Source of the DNA: Caulobacter radicis
GTDB lineage: Bacteria > Pseudomonadota > Alphaproteobacteria > Caulobacterales > Caulobacteraceae
Direction of reading: 5' to 3'
Length of the DNA stretch: 64,000 bases
Assembly (NCBI RefSeq): GCF_003094615.1
Contig: NZ_QDKO01000025.1
Coordinates: 124,001 to 188,000, forward strand
The position numbers and the translations under genes were made by a program. Below, in pieces: positions 26,380 through 36,600 of this stretch (positions are counted from its first letter, which is position 1; every line of letters begins with the position of its first letter). The notes below the pieces were generated by a model. It saw only the letters and a program-made list of their open reading frames with translations. It searched no databases and had not been told where the DNA came from.

Positions 26380-29019
26380 CTAGACCTTCCCTAGCCGACG
26401 GATAGCCGCCTCCAGCGGCCGCTCGCCCTCGCAGTAATCTTCCCAGGCTGCGAGCCTGCGCACCAAGCCCGGCGTCGTACGGACCGTATACTTGGCCGGA
26501 TCGAGGCCCTTTTTCACCTGGCTCCAGGTCAGCGGCATCGACACCGGCGCGCCCGGCCGCCCGCGCGGCGACAGCGGCGCCACGGCCGTGGCCATGCGGT
26601 CGTTGCGCAGATAGTCCAGGAAGATCTTTCCCCCGCGCTTGGCCTTGGCCATGACGATCAGATAGTTTTCCGGATCGTCGTGGGCCATGGCCTTGCAAAC
26701 GTCGCGGGCGAACGCCTTGGCGATGTCCCAATCCAGCCCTTCGGCCGATAGAGGCGTGACTACGTGCAGGCCCTTGCCGCCCGTGGTCTTGCAGAACGAC
26801 ACCAGGCCAAGGTCGGCCAGTCGGTCACGCACCTCGCGCGCGCCTTCGATCACCCGCTCGAACGGCACGTCCGGGGCGGGGTCGAGGTCAAAGACCAGGC
26901 GCCCCGGCTGCTCGGGCAGGAAGGGCTCACAGTTCCAAGGGTGTAGCTCCAGGGCCCCGACCTGGGCGGCGGCGACCAGAGCCTCGATCTTGTCGAACTG
27001 CAGATAGGGTTTGCGGTCGCCCCAGACGCTCACCTCGGAGATCAGGGCCGATTGACCCTGGCCGGCATGGCGCTGGAAGAACTTCTGCTCGCCCTGGACG
27101 CCATCGGGCATGCGGATCATCGAGCAGGGCCGGCCGCGCAAATGCTCGATCATCCAATCTCCCACCGCCTCATAATATTGCGCCAGATCGAGCTTGGTGA
27201 CCGGCCGGCCGTCGGCCGCGTCAGGCCAGAGCGCCTTGCCCGCGTTGGACAGGGTCTGGCCCATCACCACCGCCGAGCCCCGGGGACTGACACTGGCCGC
27301 CTTGACCGTGACGCTCGCGCCCTTCTGGGCCCTGGGCTCGGCGAGCGCCGTCGCGGGGGATGCGGGCGCTTCTGCCTCGACCTCGGCGGCGGGCTTGTCC
27401 TCGCGCAGGCCCTTGAAGGCGGCTTGGCGCAGGAGCCCGTCGGCCGTGAAGCCCTCGTATTCGATCTCGGCCACCAGGTCGGGCCGCAGCCAATGAACCT
27501 CGCCAACGCCGCCGCGGGACGGGCCCTTGCTCGCGAACGGGCTCTTGGCGGTCTCCAGGGCCTTAAGCCTCGGCAGCAGGATCGAAAGCTTGTCGCGGCC
27601 AAACCCGGCGCCGATCCGACCGACATGGACCAGTTGACCGTCGCGATGGACCCCGGCGATCAAGGACCGAAATGCGCCGGCGGTGGTCGTATAGCCACCG
27701 ATCACCACTTCATGGCCGGCCCGGCACTTGGACTTGGTCCAAGCTTCACCCCGGCCCGAGCGGTAGGGCGCGTCCAGGCGCTTGGAGACGATGCCCTCCA
27801 GGTCCATCCGGCAAGCCGACAGCAGCACCGCATCGCCTGCGGTGATGAAGTGATCGACGAAGCGCAAAACCCCGTCGCCCCCGGCGACGTGGCGGGCCAG
27901 CCGCGCCTTGCGGGCCGACAGCGGCAGGTCACGCAGGTCCTCCAGGCCGTCGAACAGCAGGTCGAAGACGAAGAACACCAGGTTTACGGTGTTCTTTTGC
28001 GAGATTGCCGCCTGTAGGGCCGCGAAGTCGGGGGCGCCGGTATGATCGAGCGCGACGACCTCGCCATCGATGATCCCGTCGCCTAGGCCCGCGCCAGCCT
28101 GGGTGATCTCCGGGAACTTGGTCGACCAGTCCAGCCCTTTGCGGGTGCGTAAGGCCGCCTTGCCGCGTTCAGTGCGCAACTGCATCCGGTAGCCGTCGAA
28201 CTTGATCTCGTGGGCCCAACCGGGTCCGGACGGCGGCTTGTCGGCGGGCTTGGTCAGCTGCGGCTCGATGAAGACCGGCAGCACCTTGGCGCGCTTGACC
28301 TTCGCCTGGCCACCCCTCGTCTGGGATTCGTCCGGCGCGATCAGCCCCGGCGGCGCGCCGTCGTCGCGATCGCTCTGCCAGATCGCGCCGGCCGGCGCCC
28401 CCTCCCCGGTCATGAACGGCGTGGCGGCATTGCCCTTGCCGCTGGCGATCTCGGCCATGGTCCGTCGCGAGGCGATCGAGCGATCCGCATCCGTGGGTCC
28501 GGACCGATTGCCCGGCTGGGCGGCCTCGTCGCGGTGCTTGATCAGCATCCAGCTAGCCCGTCCCCGAGCGTCGCGCTTGGTGCGTACGATCACCCAGGAG
28601 CCATGCATGCGGCCGCCTTCCATGACGAACTTCAGCTCGCCCTTGGCCAGGGCCGCGCCGATCTTTTCGAACCCCTTCTCCGGCGCCCAGTAGCCGCGAT
28701 CCCAAAGCATCACCGTGCCGCCGCCGTATTGCCCCTTGGGAATGGAGCCTTCGAAGTCGCCGTAGTCGAGGGGGTGGTCCTCCACCTCCATGGCCAGCCG
28801 CCGGTCGGCCGGGTCGAGCGAGGGTCCCTTGGGCACGGCCCACGATCGGAAGGTCCCGTCATACTCAAGGCGCAGGTCGAAATGCAGGTGACTGGCCGCG
28901 TGCTTCTGGATGACGAAGCGCAAAGCCTGCGAGGGAGCGATCCTGGCGCGCCCCGACGGCTCGGCCGTCTTCGAGAAATCGCGCATCGCCTGGTACTGTT
29001 TGAGCTTGTTATCCGCCAT
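26380..29019 (-). CDS. ligD: multifunctional DNA ligase LigD
   Basis: 879 residues from the ATG before [11 protein letters not shown], with AAGGAG upstream. Domain order is phosphoesterase, ligase, polymerase, as in Pseudomonas LigD. The phosphoesterase (about 30-170) has [16 protein letters not shown] and [19 protein letters not shown]. The ATP-dependent ligase has the adenylated Lys in EIKFDGYR (near 272) and GEVVALD, followed by an OB fold ending [12 protein letters not shown]. The polymerase/primase (about 590-879) has [11 protein letters not shown] and the metal-binding VFDLDPAPD. With Ku it trims, fills and seals double-strand breaks. A 126-base gap separates it from the DUF3597 gene. 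Confidence 0.95.
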   Translation of the reverse strand: MADNKLKQYQAMRDFSKTAEPSGRARIAPSQALRFVIQKHAASHLHFDLRLEYDGTFRSWAVPKGPSLDPADRRLAMEVEDHPLDYGDFEGSIPKGQYGGGTVMLWDRGYWAPEKGFEKIGAALAKGELKFVMEGGRMHGSWVIVRTKRDARGRASWMLIKHRDEAAQPGNRSGPTDADRSIASRRTMAEIASGKGNAATPFMTGEGAPAGAIWQSDRDDGAPPGLIAPDESQTRGGQAKVKRAKVLPVFIEPQLTKPADKPPSGPGWAHEIKFDGYRMQLRTERGKAALRTRKGLDWSTKFPEITQAGAGLGDGIIDGEVVALDHTGAPDFAALQAAISQKNTVNLVFFVFDLLFDGLEDLRDLPLSARKARLARHVAGGDGVLRFVDHFITAGDAVLLSACRMDLEGIVSKRLDAPYRSGRGEAWTKSKCRAGHEVVIGGYTTTAGAFRSLIAGVHRDGQLVHVGRIGAGFGRDKLSILLPRLKALETAKSPFASKGPSRGGVGEVHWLRPDLVAEIEYEGFTADGLLRQAAFKGLREDKPAAEVEAEAPASPATALAEPRAQKGASVTVKAASVSPRGSAVVMGQTLSNAGKALWPDAADGRPVTKLDLAQYYEAVGDWMIEHLRGRPCSMIRMPDGVQGEQKFFQRHAGQGQSALISEVSVWGDRKPYLQFDKIEALVAAAQVGALELHPWNCEPFLPEQPGRLVFDLDPAPDVPFERVIEGAREVRDRLADLGLVSFCKTTGGKGLHVVTPLSAEGLDWDIAKAFARDVCKAMAHDDPENYLIVMAKAKRGGKIFLDYLRNDRMATAVAPLSPRGRPGAPVSMPLTWSQVKKGLDPAKYTVRTTPGLVRRLAAWEDYCEGERPLEAAIRRLGKV

Positions 29020-29145
29020 GGCCGCTCCTTCGAGGAGCCAAACGGCCAGGCCGCGCCGGTGATCCGTCGGAGGGGCGACGCCGAGGCTGCGATCCAGAAG
29101 GAAAGCCACTGGCGGCTCGGATGAGCCCGCGCCGCCAGCAAAGCG

Positions 29146-29535
29146 TTACCGGTACAGGCTATCGGGGACTTGGCCGCCGTTCTCGGCCAGCTTCTTCATC
29201 ACCGCCTTGTGCAGCGCGATGTTCTGTTCGGCGCTCCCGGCCTCACCGACATGGACGCCCAGTTCGTCGGCCAGCCCCTTGCGGGCCTCCAGGCTCGAAT
29301 CCAGCTTCAGAAGCTTCAGCAGGTCGACGATCGAGCTGCGCCAATTGCCGCCGCCGCCTTCGATCTCAGCCATCGAGGTCAGGACCGCCTCGACATCGAC
29401 CGGGACGGGGGTCGGAGCGGGGGCCGGAGCCGGCGCGACCGGGGCGACCGCGCTCGCCGTAGCCGGCGCGGCCGGCGCGGCCTTGGCCTGGTCGTGATGG
29501 AAGATCCTGTCGACGATCTTGGAAAAAAGACCCAT
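29146..29535 (-). CDS. DUF3597-domain protein
   Basis: 129 residues. MGLFSKIVDRIFH is the usual N-terminus. An Ala/Pro linker (about 18-48) leads to a helical domain with EAVLTSMAEIEGG, NWRSSIVDLLKLLKLDSSLE and ARKGLADELGV, which is the DUF3597 signature. Function is unknown; the structure known for this family resembles LysM-associated or small helical folds. It begins 27 bases after the DUF4142 gene and should share its stress promoter. Confidence 0.82.
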   Translation of the reverse strand: MGLFSKIVDRIFHHDQAKAAPAAPATASAVAPVAPAPAPAPTPVPVDVEAVLTSMAEIEGGGGNWRSSIVDLLKLLKLDSSLEARKGLADELGVHVGEAGSAEQNIALHKAVMKKLAENGGQVPDSLYR

Positions 29536-29562
29536 GGGGACGCGTCTCCTATCAAATGATGC

Positions 29563-30168
29563 TTAGTGGACGGCCGAGGCCAGGCCCTGGACGTGGCTGA
29601 GGTGGGCCTTGATCTTGGGCAGGGCCTTGGCCGCCCCACCCTTGAGGCCGCCATCGTCGCCGTGATCGGCATAGCCCTGCATCAAAGTGAGGGCCTCCTT
29701 GTGAGCGGCTTCCTGCTGGGTCAGGTAGACCTTGTCGAAGTCGGCCGGGGCCGCAGCGTTGAGATTGTCGATCAGACCCTTGCGGCGCTCATCCAGCGCA
29801 GCCGGCGCCGACTTGCCTGCGGCGACGACGAGCGGTTTGAGGGCGTTGGAGAGCGCGGTGTGGTCGGTGACCATTTGCTTGCCAAAATCCTTGACCGCCT
29901 GGGTCTGGCCCTTTTGTTGAGCGATTTGGCCGGCCTGGATCTCGTACATGTCGCTGATCGCGGCGTTGGTTACGAAGGCCTCGGTCGACATCGGCCCGGT
30001 TACGGCCGCGGCCGTCCCCACGGCGGTGGATGCGGCGTCCTGCGCGGCGTTGACGGCCGCGTTGCTCGTGCCCGGATCGGCCGGGGCGGGCTCGGCGTCC
30101 TTCTTTTGACATGCGGCGAGCGTCAGGGCGGCCAGGGCGGCGGCGGTCAAAAGTGCGTAACGGGCCAT
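29563..30168 (-). CDS. DUF4142-domain lipoprotein
   Basis: 201 residues from the ATG before ARYALLTAAAL, with GGAG upstream. A lipoprotein signal is clear: a short hydrophobic stretch ending LTLAACQKK, so the mature protein starts at the Cys and sits in the outer or inner membrane facing the periplasm. The rest is a ferritin-like four-helix DUF4142 domain (EAFVTNAAISDMYEIQAGQI, VKDFGKQMVTDHTALSNAL, HKEALTLMQGYADHG). Members are induced by stress but their activity is unknown. It is read from an exact stress promoter 52 bases upstream. Confidence 0.88.
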   Translation of the reverse strand: MARYALLTAAALAALTLAACQKKDAEPAPADPGTSNAAVNAAQDAASTAVGTAAAVTGPMSTEAFVTNAAISDMYEIQAGQIAQQKGQTQAVKDFGKQMVTDHTALSNALKPLVVAAGKSAPAALDERRKGLIDNLNAAAPADFDKVYLTQQEAAHKEALTLMQGYADHGDDGGLKGGAAKALPKIKAHLSHVQGLASAVH

Positions 30169-30219
30169 GGTCGGCGTCTCCATCGGTTTCGCGATCGCTC
30201 CCGGGCGGGGCGGCAACTG

Positions 30220-30244
30220 AACGGCGCGGCTTGCCCGACGTTCC
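30220..30244 (-). promoter_or_regulatory. SigT/EcfG-type promoter for DUF4142-DUF3597
   Basis: On the minus strand GGAAC (30244-30240), 16 bases, CGTT (30223-30220), an exact match. It is divergent from the exact match at 30307-30331, with 62 bases between the two -35 elements. Confidence 0.78.
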
Positions 30245-30306
30245 CGCCAGACGCCGTCGTGGCGCGACCAGATCAGGGCGGCGGTAAAGACCCCCGGCCT
30301 CTTTTC

Positions 30307-30331
30307 GGAACGGCCAAGGCGAGCGCTCGTT
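30307..30331 (+). promoter_or_regulatory. SigT/EcfG-type promoter for the flavoprotein gene
   Basis: GGAAC (30307-30311), 16 bases, CGTT (30328-30331), an exact match, 32 bases before the ATG at 30364. Confidence 0.78.
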
Positions 30332-30363
30332 AAGGCGCCTCTAGCCACCGGACGAACGCGCCC

Positions 30364-31317
30364 ATGACGAGATCTTCTGCTTTGCCGGACGCAGCCAAGA
30401 TCGATGAGTACGACGTGATCGTCGTCGGCGCGGGTCCCGCCGGGCTTACGGCGGCGACGTACCTTGGGCGCTTTCGCCGCAAGGTGCTGATCCTCGACGG
30501 CGGGCGTCCTCGCGCCGACTGGATACCCGAGAGCCACAATACGCCAGGCTTCCCCGGAGGCGTCGGCGGGCGCCGGCTTCTCGCCGACATGGGCCGACAG
30601 GCAAGTCTCTACGGCGCCGAACGCAGGGCTGGGCGGGCCGTTCGTCTGTCACGCCAAGCCGAGCGCTTCGAAGTCATGCTGGAGACAGCTGGCGGCGATC
30701 CGGGCGCTCCCCCCCGCGTGTTCGCGCGCTTCGTGCTGCTGGCGACAGGCGTCGTCGATCGGCTGCCGGACTTGGACGGAGTGGAAGCGGCGATCCGGGC
30801 GGCCAAGGTGCGCATGTGCCCGATTTGCGACGCCTACGAGGCCATCGATCAGGCCATCGCCGTGCTCGGCGAGGGCGATCTGGGAGCGCGCGAGGCCGCC
30901 TTCCTGACGACCTATTCGCAGAGGGTGACGCTGCTGCACCTTGGCGATCCGGCCACGCTCACCGATCGTCAGGCCCTCGACGACCACGGCGTGGAAGTCT
31001 TGCCGATCACGCTGGGCGACCTTGCCGTGGGTAGAGAGGCGGTCAAGGTGGGGCGCGGCGGTGCGGCGCAGAGGTCCTTCGATTGCCTCTACCTGGCGCT
31101 TGGATGTGAGATGCAAAGCCGCTTGGCGTTGGCTTGCGGCGCGGCTCACGACGCCGACGGCAACCTCCTGGTCAGCGCCCATCAGGAAACCTCGATCGCC
31201 GGCCTCTACGCTGCGGGCGATGTCGTGCGCGGGCTAAATCAGATCGCCGTGGCCTCAGCCGAGGCCGCCATCGCCGCCACTGACATTCACAGGCGTCTAA
31301 GAGCTCTGACCCAATGA
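30364..31317 (+). CDS. thioredoxin-reductase-like FAD/NAD(P) oxidoreductase
   Basis: 317 residues, the length of bacterial thioredoxin reductases. FAD-binding VIVVGAGPAGLTAATYLGR is at the N-terminus and the second FAD motif is IAGLYAAGDVVRGLNQIAVA near the end. A CPIC pair (in VRMCPICDAYEA) lies where the redox-active CxxC is found, though the intervening residues differ from the usual AT. The NAD(P)-binding glycines are weak (IAVLGEGDLGAREAA), so the electron donor is unclear. It probably reduces a disulfide or a small electron carrier in the cytoplasm under stress, given its promoter. It is single-gene and divergent from DUF4142. Confidence 0.83.
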   Translation: MTRSSALPDAAKIDEYDVIVVGAGPAGLTAATYLGRFRRKVLILDGGRPRADWIPESHNTPGFPGGVGGRRLLADMGRQASLYGAERRAGRAVRLSRQAERFEVMLETAGGDPGAPPRVFARFVLLATGVVDRLPDLDGVEAAIRAAKVRMCPICDAYEAIDQAIAVLGEGDLGAREAAFLTTYSQRVTLLHLGDPATLTDRQALDDHGVEVLPITLGDLAVGREAVKVGRGGAAQRSFDCLYLALGCEMQSRLALACGAAHDADGNLLVSAHQETSIAGLYAAGDVVRGLNQIAVASAEAAIAATDIHRRLRALTQ

Positions 31318-31336
31318 GCGGCCAGTCCGCTTCCCG

Positions 31337-32578
31337 TTAGTCCTGGCCCAGACCCAGGGCGTAACGCCGACAATGCTCGAGATAGGCCGCCTCGTGCACG
31401 GCCACCAGATCCACGACGCTGGACCACAGCCAGGAGGGGGCGTCCAAGGCGCCGGAACGATTGCGCGACAGGTCGGCGATCCAGGCCTTGCGCGCGGCCC
31501 CGTCCATTTGCCGGCCATGGGCATGCCCCACCACGCCGGCCAGGGCGCGAGCGGCGTCCATGGCCTGGGCCGGCGCCAGCCCCACGATCTCCAGCTTCAT
31601 GTCTTGGGGCATCAGTTCACGGACGAACACGGCCTTGTCGAGCAGACGGCCGGAAGCCATGCGCTGGCCAAGATGGGGAGACAGGGCCAAGGCCCCCGCC
31701 ACCACCCGCTCTGCGTTGTCGCGCGGCATGGCCGCGTCGCGATCGCGTGGCGCGGCGGCCTTGATGGCTTCCTTGATGTCGAGGAAGCAGATGTCGGGTG
31801 CGTCGCCGCCGCCATCGACTTCCAGCAGCACGGCAAAGCGCAGCCGGCCCAGCGAACTGCAGCCCTTTACCCAATAGGCCGCGTCCAGCATCCGGATGTC
31901 GTCCTTCTTGCTGCGGGACTTGAGGCTGGTGACCAGCGCCCTGACCGGATCGCTGGCGCAGATCGCCTCGATCTCATCGCGCTCGGTCCTGGTGATCGGC
32001 CAGAAGCGCCGGCCGATGGGGATCACAGGCTGCGCGCCGCGCAGACGATCGGCCGCCAGATGCTTCCAGGTCCGACGCTCGGCCTCGCGCACCACCGCAC
32101 CGATCATCGGCGGATGCGAGGCTTCGGCCTCGAAATCACCGGCCAGGGCGTCCTCGTAGCCATCGACCATGGCCTCCATCATCTGGGCGGTGATGACGCC
32201 GGGCAGGTCCGAGCCGCGCGCCGCGCAGGCCAGTGACAGGCCAAGCCGGATAAGGTCGTGAGCCGGATTGCCGATGACGGTCTGATCCAGATCGCGGATC
32301 TGGATGTCGACATCGCCCGTGGCGCTCGCCAGAGGCCCCAGATTGCCCAGGTGGCAGTCGCCGCAGATCCACACCGGCGGGCCGCTGGGCAGACTCGAAG
32401 GCCGAGCCTCCAACCAGTCGTAGAACTTGACCGTGCTGCCGCGGACGTAGGCGTGGGCCGATCGGGCCATTTTGAGATTGCGCGTGCGCGCCAGCAGTGG
32501 GCCGCGCTTGGCGGGGGTGGGTGCGCGGGCCTCTCGCGAAGCGGCCTTGGCGCGGGCGATGCGATCGTCCCGGGCCAT
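31337..32578 (-). CDS. DUF2252 family protein
   Basis: 413 residues. The DUF2252 pattern is clear and resembles a kinase-like fold: KMARSAHAYVRGS, WICGDCHLGNLGP, DLDQTVIGNPAHDLIRL and the later ELMPQDMKLEI. HGDxHxxN-type sequence (CGDCHLGN) and DxD sequence (DIQIRDLDQ) are the residues expected for phosphotransfer chemistry, but no activity is established. Its ATG shares a base with the DUF1206 stop (TGATG), so the two are coupled and read from the promoter at 33498-33523. Confidence 0.86.
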   Translation of the reverse strand: MARDDRIARAKAASREARAPTPAKRGPLLARTRNLKMARSAHAYVRGSTVKFYDWLEARPSSLPSGPPVWICGDCHLGNLGPLASATGDVDIQIRDLDQTVIGNPAHDLIRLGLSLACAARGSDLPGVITAQMMEAMVDGYEDALAGDFEAEASHPPMIGAVVREAERRTWKHLAADRLRGAQPVIPIGRRFWPITRTERDEIEAICASDPVRALVTSLKSRSKKDDIRMLDAAYWVKGCSSLGRLRFAVLLEVDGGGDAPDICFLDIKEAIKAAAPRDRDAAMPRDNAERVVAGALALSPHLGQRMASGRLLDKAVFVRELMPQDMKLEIVGLAPAQAMDAARALAGVVGHAHGRQMDGAARKAWIADLSRNRSGALDAPSWLWSSVVDLVAVHEAAYLEHCRRYALGLGQD

Positions 32579-33444
32579 CAGGCGAGCGCCTGGGCGGGAC
32601 GGATGCGCCGGAACGCCGCCTCGACCAAACCAAAGAGGCCGAAAGCCGCCAAGCCCAAGGCGATCAGGCCCAGGACCCAGGATCCGAGCGGCTGGCGCTC
32701 AAGCGCCTGCAAGGCGCCGCCCCAACTATGGACGTCGGCGCTACGCGCTTCCAGCCCCGCCTTGATCAGGAAGACGCCGGCCGGCAATGTGGCCAAGCCC
32801 CGCGCTCCATAGCCGATCCTGGCCAGGGGCGCGACCACCCGGCACAGCCGCGCATCACATGAAAGGCGCTTGGAAAAATCCTGCATCAGGCCCTGGATGA
32901 CGTTGCCTATACCGACCCCGACAAGGGTCAGCCCCGCCAGCAGCAACAGCGTCTCGCCGTAGGGCCAGTTCAGGATCGCGGCAGCCGCGCCGTGGGCGGC
33001 CTGTTCCTCATCGGCTTCTCCAACATCCTCGAAGGCGTCGAGCAGTTCCAGGCCGCAGAGCCCAAGGCCGCCGTAGATTAGTCCGCTGACGGCTTGGCCG
33101 ACGCGCACGGCGATAGCCTTGGGCGAGACGCCCTGGCGATCGGCGTCGAGGCCTGCCTGCAGGCCGCGCCAGACCGCAAAGCCCAGCAGACCCAGCGACA
33201 CCAGAGCCACGATCACCAGCCCTGGCGGCCAAGCGGCCCAGGCCGCCAGCATCGCCTTGGCGCCGCGCGCCCGCGGCGTCATATCGACCGCGGCTAGGAG
33301 AACGATCGCGCCCAGGCCGAGATAGACGACGCCACGCGCGGCGTAGCCGAGCCGACCGGCCCATTCGAGCCCCTGAATGATCTCGTCCCGCGCCGCCAGG
33401 CGCCTCAGACGCCGCGCCCAAGGCTGTGCTTGTGCTGATCCCAC
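32578..33444 (-). CDS. DUF1206 membrane protein
   Basis: 288 residues from GTG 33444, with GAGGA upstream. There are six hydrophobic helices in three repeated pairs; each unit opens with a segment like LGYAARGVVYLGLGAIVL, VGQAVSGLIYGGLGL or IGYGARGLATLPAGVFLI. That triple Ala-Arg-Gly repeat is the DUF1206 signature. Function unknown. It is the first gene of a two-gene stress transcript with DUF2252, suggesting a membrane protein paired with a cytoplasmic kinase-like enzyme. Confidence 0.87.
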   Translation of the reverse strand: MGSAQAQPWARRLRRLAARDEIIQGLEWAGRLGYAARGVVYLGLGAIVLLAAVDMTPRARGAKAMLAAWAAWPPGLVIVALVSLGLLGFAVWRGLQAGLDADRQGVSPKAIAVRVGQAVSGLIYGGLGLCGLELLDAFEDVGEADEEQAAHGAAAAILNWPYGETLLLLAGLTLVGVGIGNVIQGLMQDFSKRLSCDARLCRVVAPLARIGYGARGLATLPAGVFLIKAGLEARSADVHSWGGALQALERQPLGSWVLGLIALGLAAFGLFGLVEAAFRRIRPAQALA

Positions 33445-33497
33445 TTTCCGATCCTCGCGCGTTCGCCAACGGCCAAGCGCTGCCGTCGGGCAGGCTG

Positions 33498-33523
33498 AAC
33501 GACGCCCTCGCGGCTAACGTTCC
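33498..33523 (-). promoter_or_regulatory. SigT/EcfG-type promoter for DUF1206-DUF2252
   Basis: On the minus strand GGAAC (33523-33519), 17 bases, CGTT (33501-33498), exact to consensus, 54 bases before the GTG start. Confidence 0.75.
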
Positions 33524-33665
33524 GCGCTCGATGCTGCGCCCTGTCAAAAGATCGCCGGGCGCCCCTTTGGGCTTCTTCCAGGTCAGCGTGTGCAACCTCT
33601 CCTAGCACGAGGTGTTTCGGCCCTGCTCGCGGCGGCGCGGGCCCGTCTCCCAGAGTTGTTCCCCC

Positions 33666-36600
33666 ATGTCTCAGGTCGCCAGCCCCGCCCCTGCCGTTGG
33701 CGAAACCCTGGCGCCAGGCGCGCGCAACCACCGCGCCTTAAGCGCGACGAGGCTCCAGGCCCCGGCTTCTGCGGTGGCGCTGATCCTGTCGCGCAAAGCG
33801 GCCAAGGGCGGGTCGACCGTGGTTCACCTGGCGTCCAGTGAGCGCCGGGCCGAGGAAATCGGTCGGGCTCTGGCCGGCTTCGCCCCCGACCTCGAGGTCC
33901 TGGTGCTGCCGCCATGGGACTGCCTGCCCTATGATCGCGCCTCGCCGTCGCGCGATGTGATGGGGCGGCGCATGGCCATCCTTGGACGACTTGCCCAGCC
34001 GGCCGGCCGGCGGGTTTTGGTCACCTCGCCCGAGGCCATCGTCCAGAAGCTCCCGCCGGCGGCGCTGGCGCACGAGACGTTGTTCGACCTTCAGCGCGGC
34101 GCCGTGCTCGATCGCCGGGCCCTTGGCGATTTCGCCGCCGCCGCCGGCTATGTCGCAGACGACCGTATCGACGAGCCCGGCGAGATCGCCTTCCTGGGCG
34201 AAGTCATCGATATCTTTCCTGCGGACGCCGCCTGCCCGGTGCGTATTGCGCTCGACGCCGATCGGATCGCCGAGATGCGACCCTACGACCCTTTGAGCCA
34301 GCGCTCGACAGGCGAGCTCGAGACCCTGCGCCTTGGCCCGGCGAGCGAGCTGATCCTCAAGCCCGGCGCCGATGGCGCAGCACCCGAACGCTTTCCCGGG
34401 GCCGAGCACGCTATGGCCCGCCACTACGGCGCCCTGGTTTCGCTGTTCGAGCTTTTGCCCAAGGCCAGGCTTTCGATGGACGTCAAGGCCGCCGCCCGTC
34501 TTGCCGAGGTCGAGGCCCATGTGCTGGACGCCTTCGAGGCGCGCAAGACGCTTGGCGGCGCGGGTCCTGAGCCCGGCGCTCCTGATGAGCTCAACCTGCT
34601 GGGCGCAGACCTCAAGGCGGCCCTCGCCAGCTGGTCGGTCGTGCGCCTGGAGACGCGCGGCTTCGAACTGGTGGCGAACCTGGCCCTGCAGCGCAACCCT
34701 GGCCGGGCCTTTTGTGATCTCGTCGACCATCACCGCCAAGCCGGGCGTCGGGTAGTTTTGACGGGATTGCGCCAGGAGCTTCGGCCGCTCGCCCGGGCTC
34801 TCGCCCGCGGGCTCGACCTCAAGCCTCAGCCCTGCGCGGACTGGGCGCAGGCGCTCGCCAGCTCCGCGGGCGCGGTCGTCAGCATCGAGCTGGATCTCGA
34901 CACCGGCTTCATCCACGCGGCCAGCCAGCTCGCCGTGATCGCCGCCAGCGACGTGGTTGGGGGGCGCACGGCCGCACGCGGCGCGACCAACCTGCAGGAT
35001 CTTCTGGCCGAACCCGACCTTCGTCCCGGCGACGTCGTCTTACATGAGGACCATGGGGTAGGCGTGCTGCGTGACCTTACGAGGATCGAAATCGACGGCG
35101 TGGATCATGACACCCTGCAGCTGGAGTATCACGGCGGCGACAGTCTGCAGGCGCCCGTGGAGGAGATCGGCCGCATCTGGCGCTATGGGGCCGAAGAAAG
35201 CGCGGTGACCCTCGACCGGCTCAACGGCGAGGGTTGGGCCAAGCGACGCGCGCAGGTTCATCACCACCTGGAAGCGGCCGCCGCCCGCCTGGTGGCCCTG
35301 GCCAAGGCGCGCGAGGAAAGGATCTGCCCGTCCATCGTTCCGCCCAAGGCCGCCTACGCCAGGTTCGCCGCCCGCTTTGCCTATCCCGAGACGCCCGATC
35401 AGTCGGCGGCGATCGAGGCGGTTCTGGCCGACCTCGCCAGCGGACGTCCCATGGACCGGCTGGTGTGCGGCGACGTCGGCTTTGGCAAGACCGAGGTGGC
35501 CTTGCGGGCCGCCGCCGCCGTGGCCTTGAGCGGACGCCAGGTGGCCCTGGCCGCGCCGACGACGGTCCTGGCTCGCCAACACGTCGAAACCTTCAAGCGG
35601 CGGTTCGCCGGCACGGGGATCGGCGTTGCCCACCTGTCGCGCCTGGTCAGTCCCGCCGAAGCCAAGGCGGTCAAGCAGGGCCTGGAGGCGGGCCAGATCG
35701 GCGTGGTGATCGGCACCCAGTCCCTGGCGGGCAAGGATATCGGCTTTAGCGATCTTGGGCTGATGATCATCGACGAGGAGCAGAAGTTCGGCGCAGCGTT
35801 GAAAGAGAGGTTGCGCGGCATGGCCAGGGACGGCCATCTCCTGACCCTGACGGCCACGCCAATTCCCCGCACCCTGCAAGCGGCGATGATCGGTGTGCAG
35901 GACGTCAGCGTCATCGCCAGTCCGCCGGCCCGTAGGCGTCCGATCCGCACCTTTCTGGCGCCCTTCGATGCGGCCACCCTGCGCATGGCGCTGATGCGCG
36001 AAAAGCGCCGGGGCGGACAGAGCTTCGTCGTCGCACCGCGCATCGAGGACATCGGTCAGCTCCAGGCTCAGCTGGCCAGCCTCGTCCCAGAGCTTGAAGT
36101 GCGCGTGGCCCATGGCGATCTGGCCGCCGAGACGGCGGATGCGGTGATGGTCGGCTTCGCCGATGGCGACGGCGACGTGCTGCTGGCCACCAACATCATC
36201 GAAAGCGGGCTGGATGTGCCGCGCGCCAACACCATGATCGTCTGGCGGCCCGACCGATTTGGCCTGGCTCAGCTTCATCAGCTGCGCGGCCGGGTCGGCC
36301 GCGGTCGCATTCAAGGCGTGGCCTATCTGTTGTCGGATCCGCAGGAGGACCTTTCCGAGGCCACCCGCGCGCGGCTTTCGACGCTGGAGGCGTTCGATCG
36401 TCTGGGATCAGGCCTGGCGATCAGCGCCCGGGACCTGGACCTGCGCGGCGGCGGGGATCTGGTCGGCGAGGATCAGGCCGGACATATGCGGATGATCGGC
36501 GCCGGGCTTTACCAGCGCCTGCTGGCCAGGGCGCTGCGGGTCGCGCGCGGCGAGACCGAGGCCGAAGACTGGACGCCCGATCTGCAGCTTGGCGAGCCGG

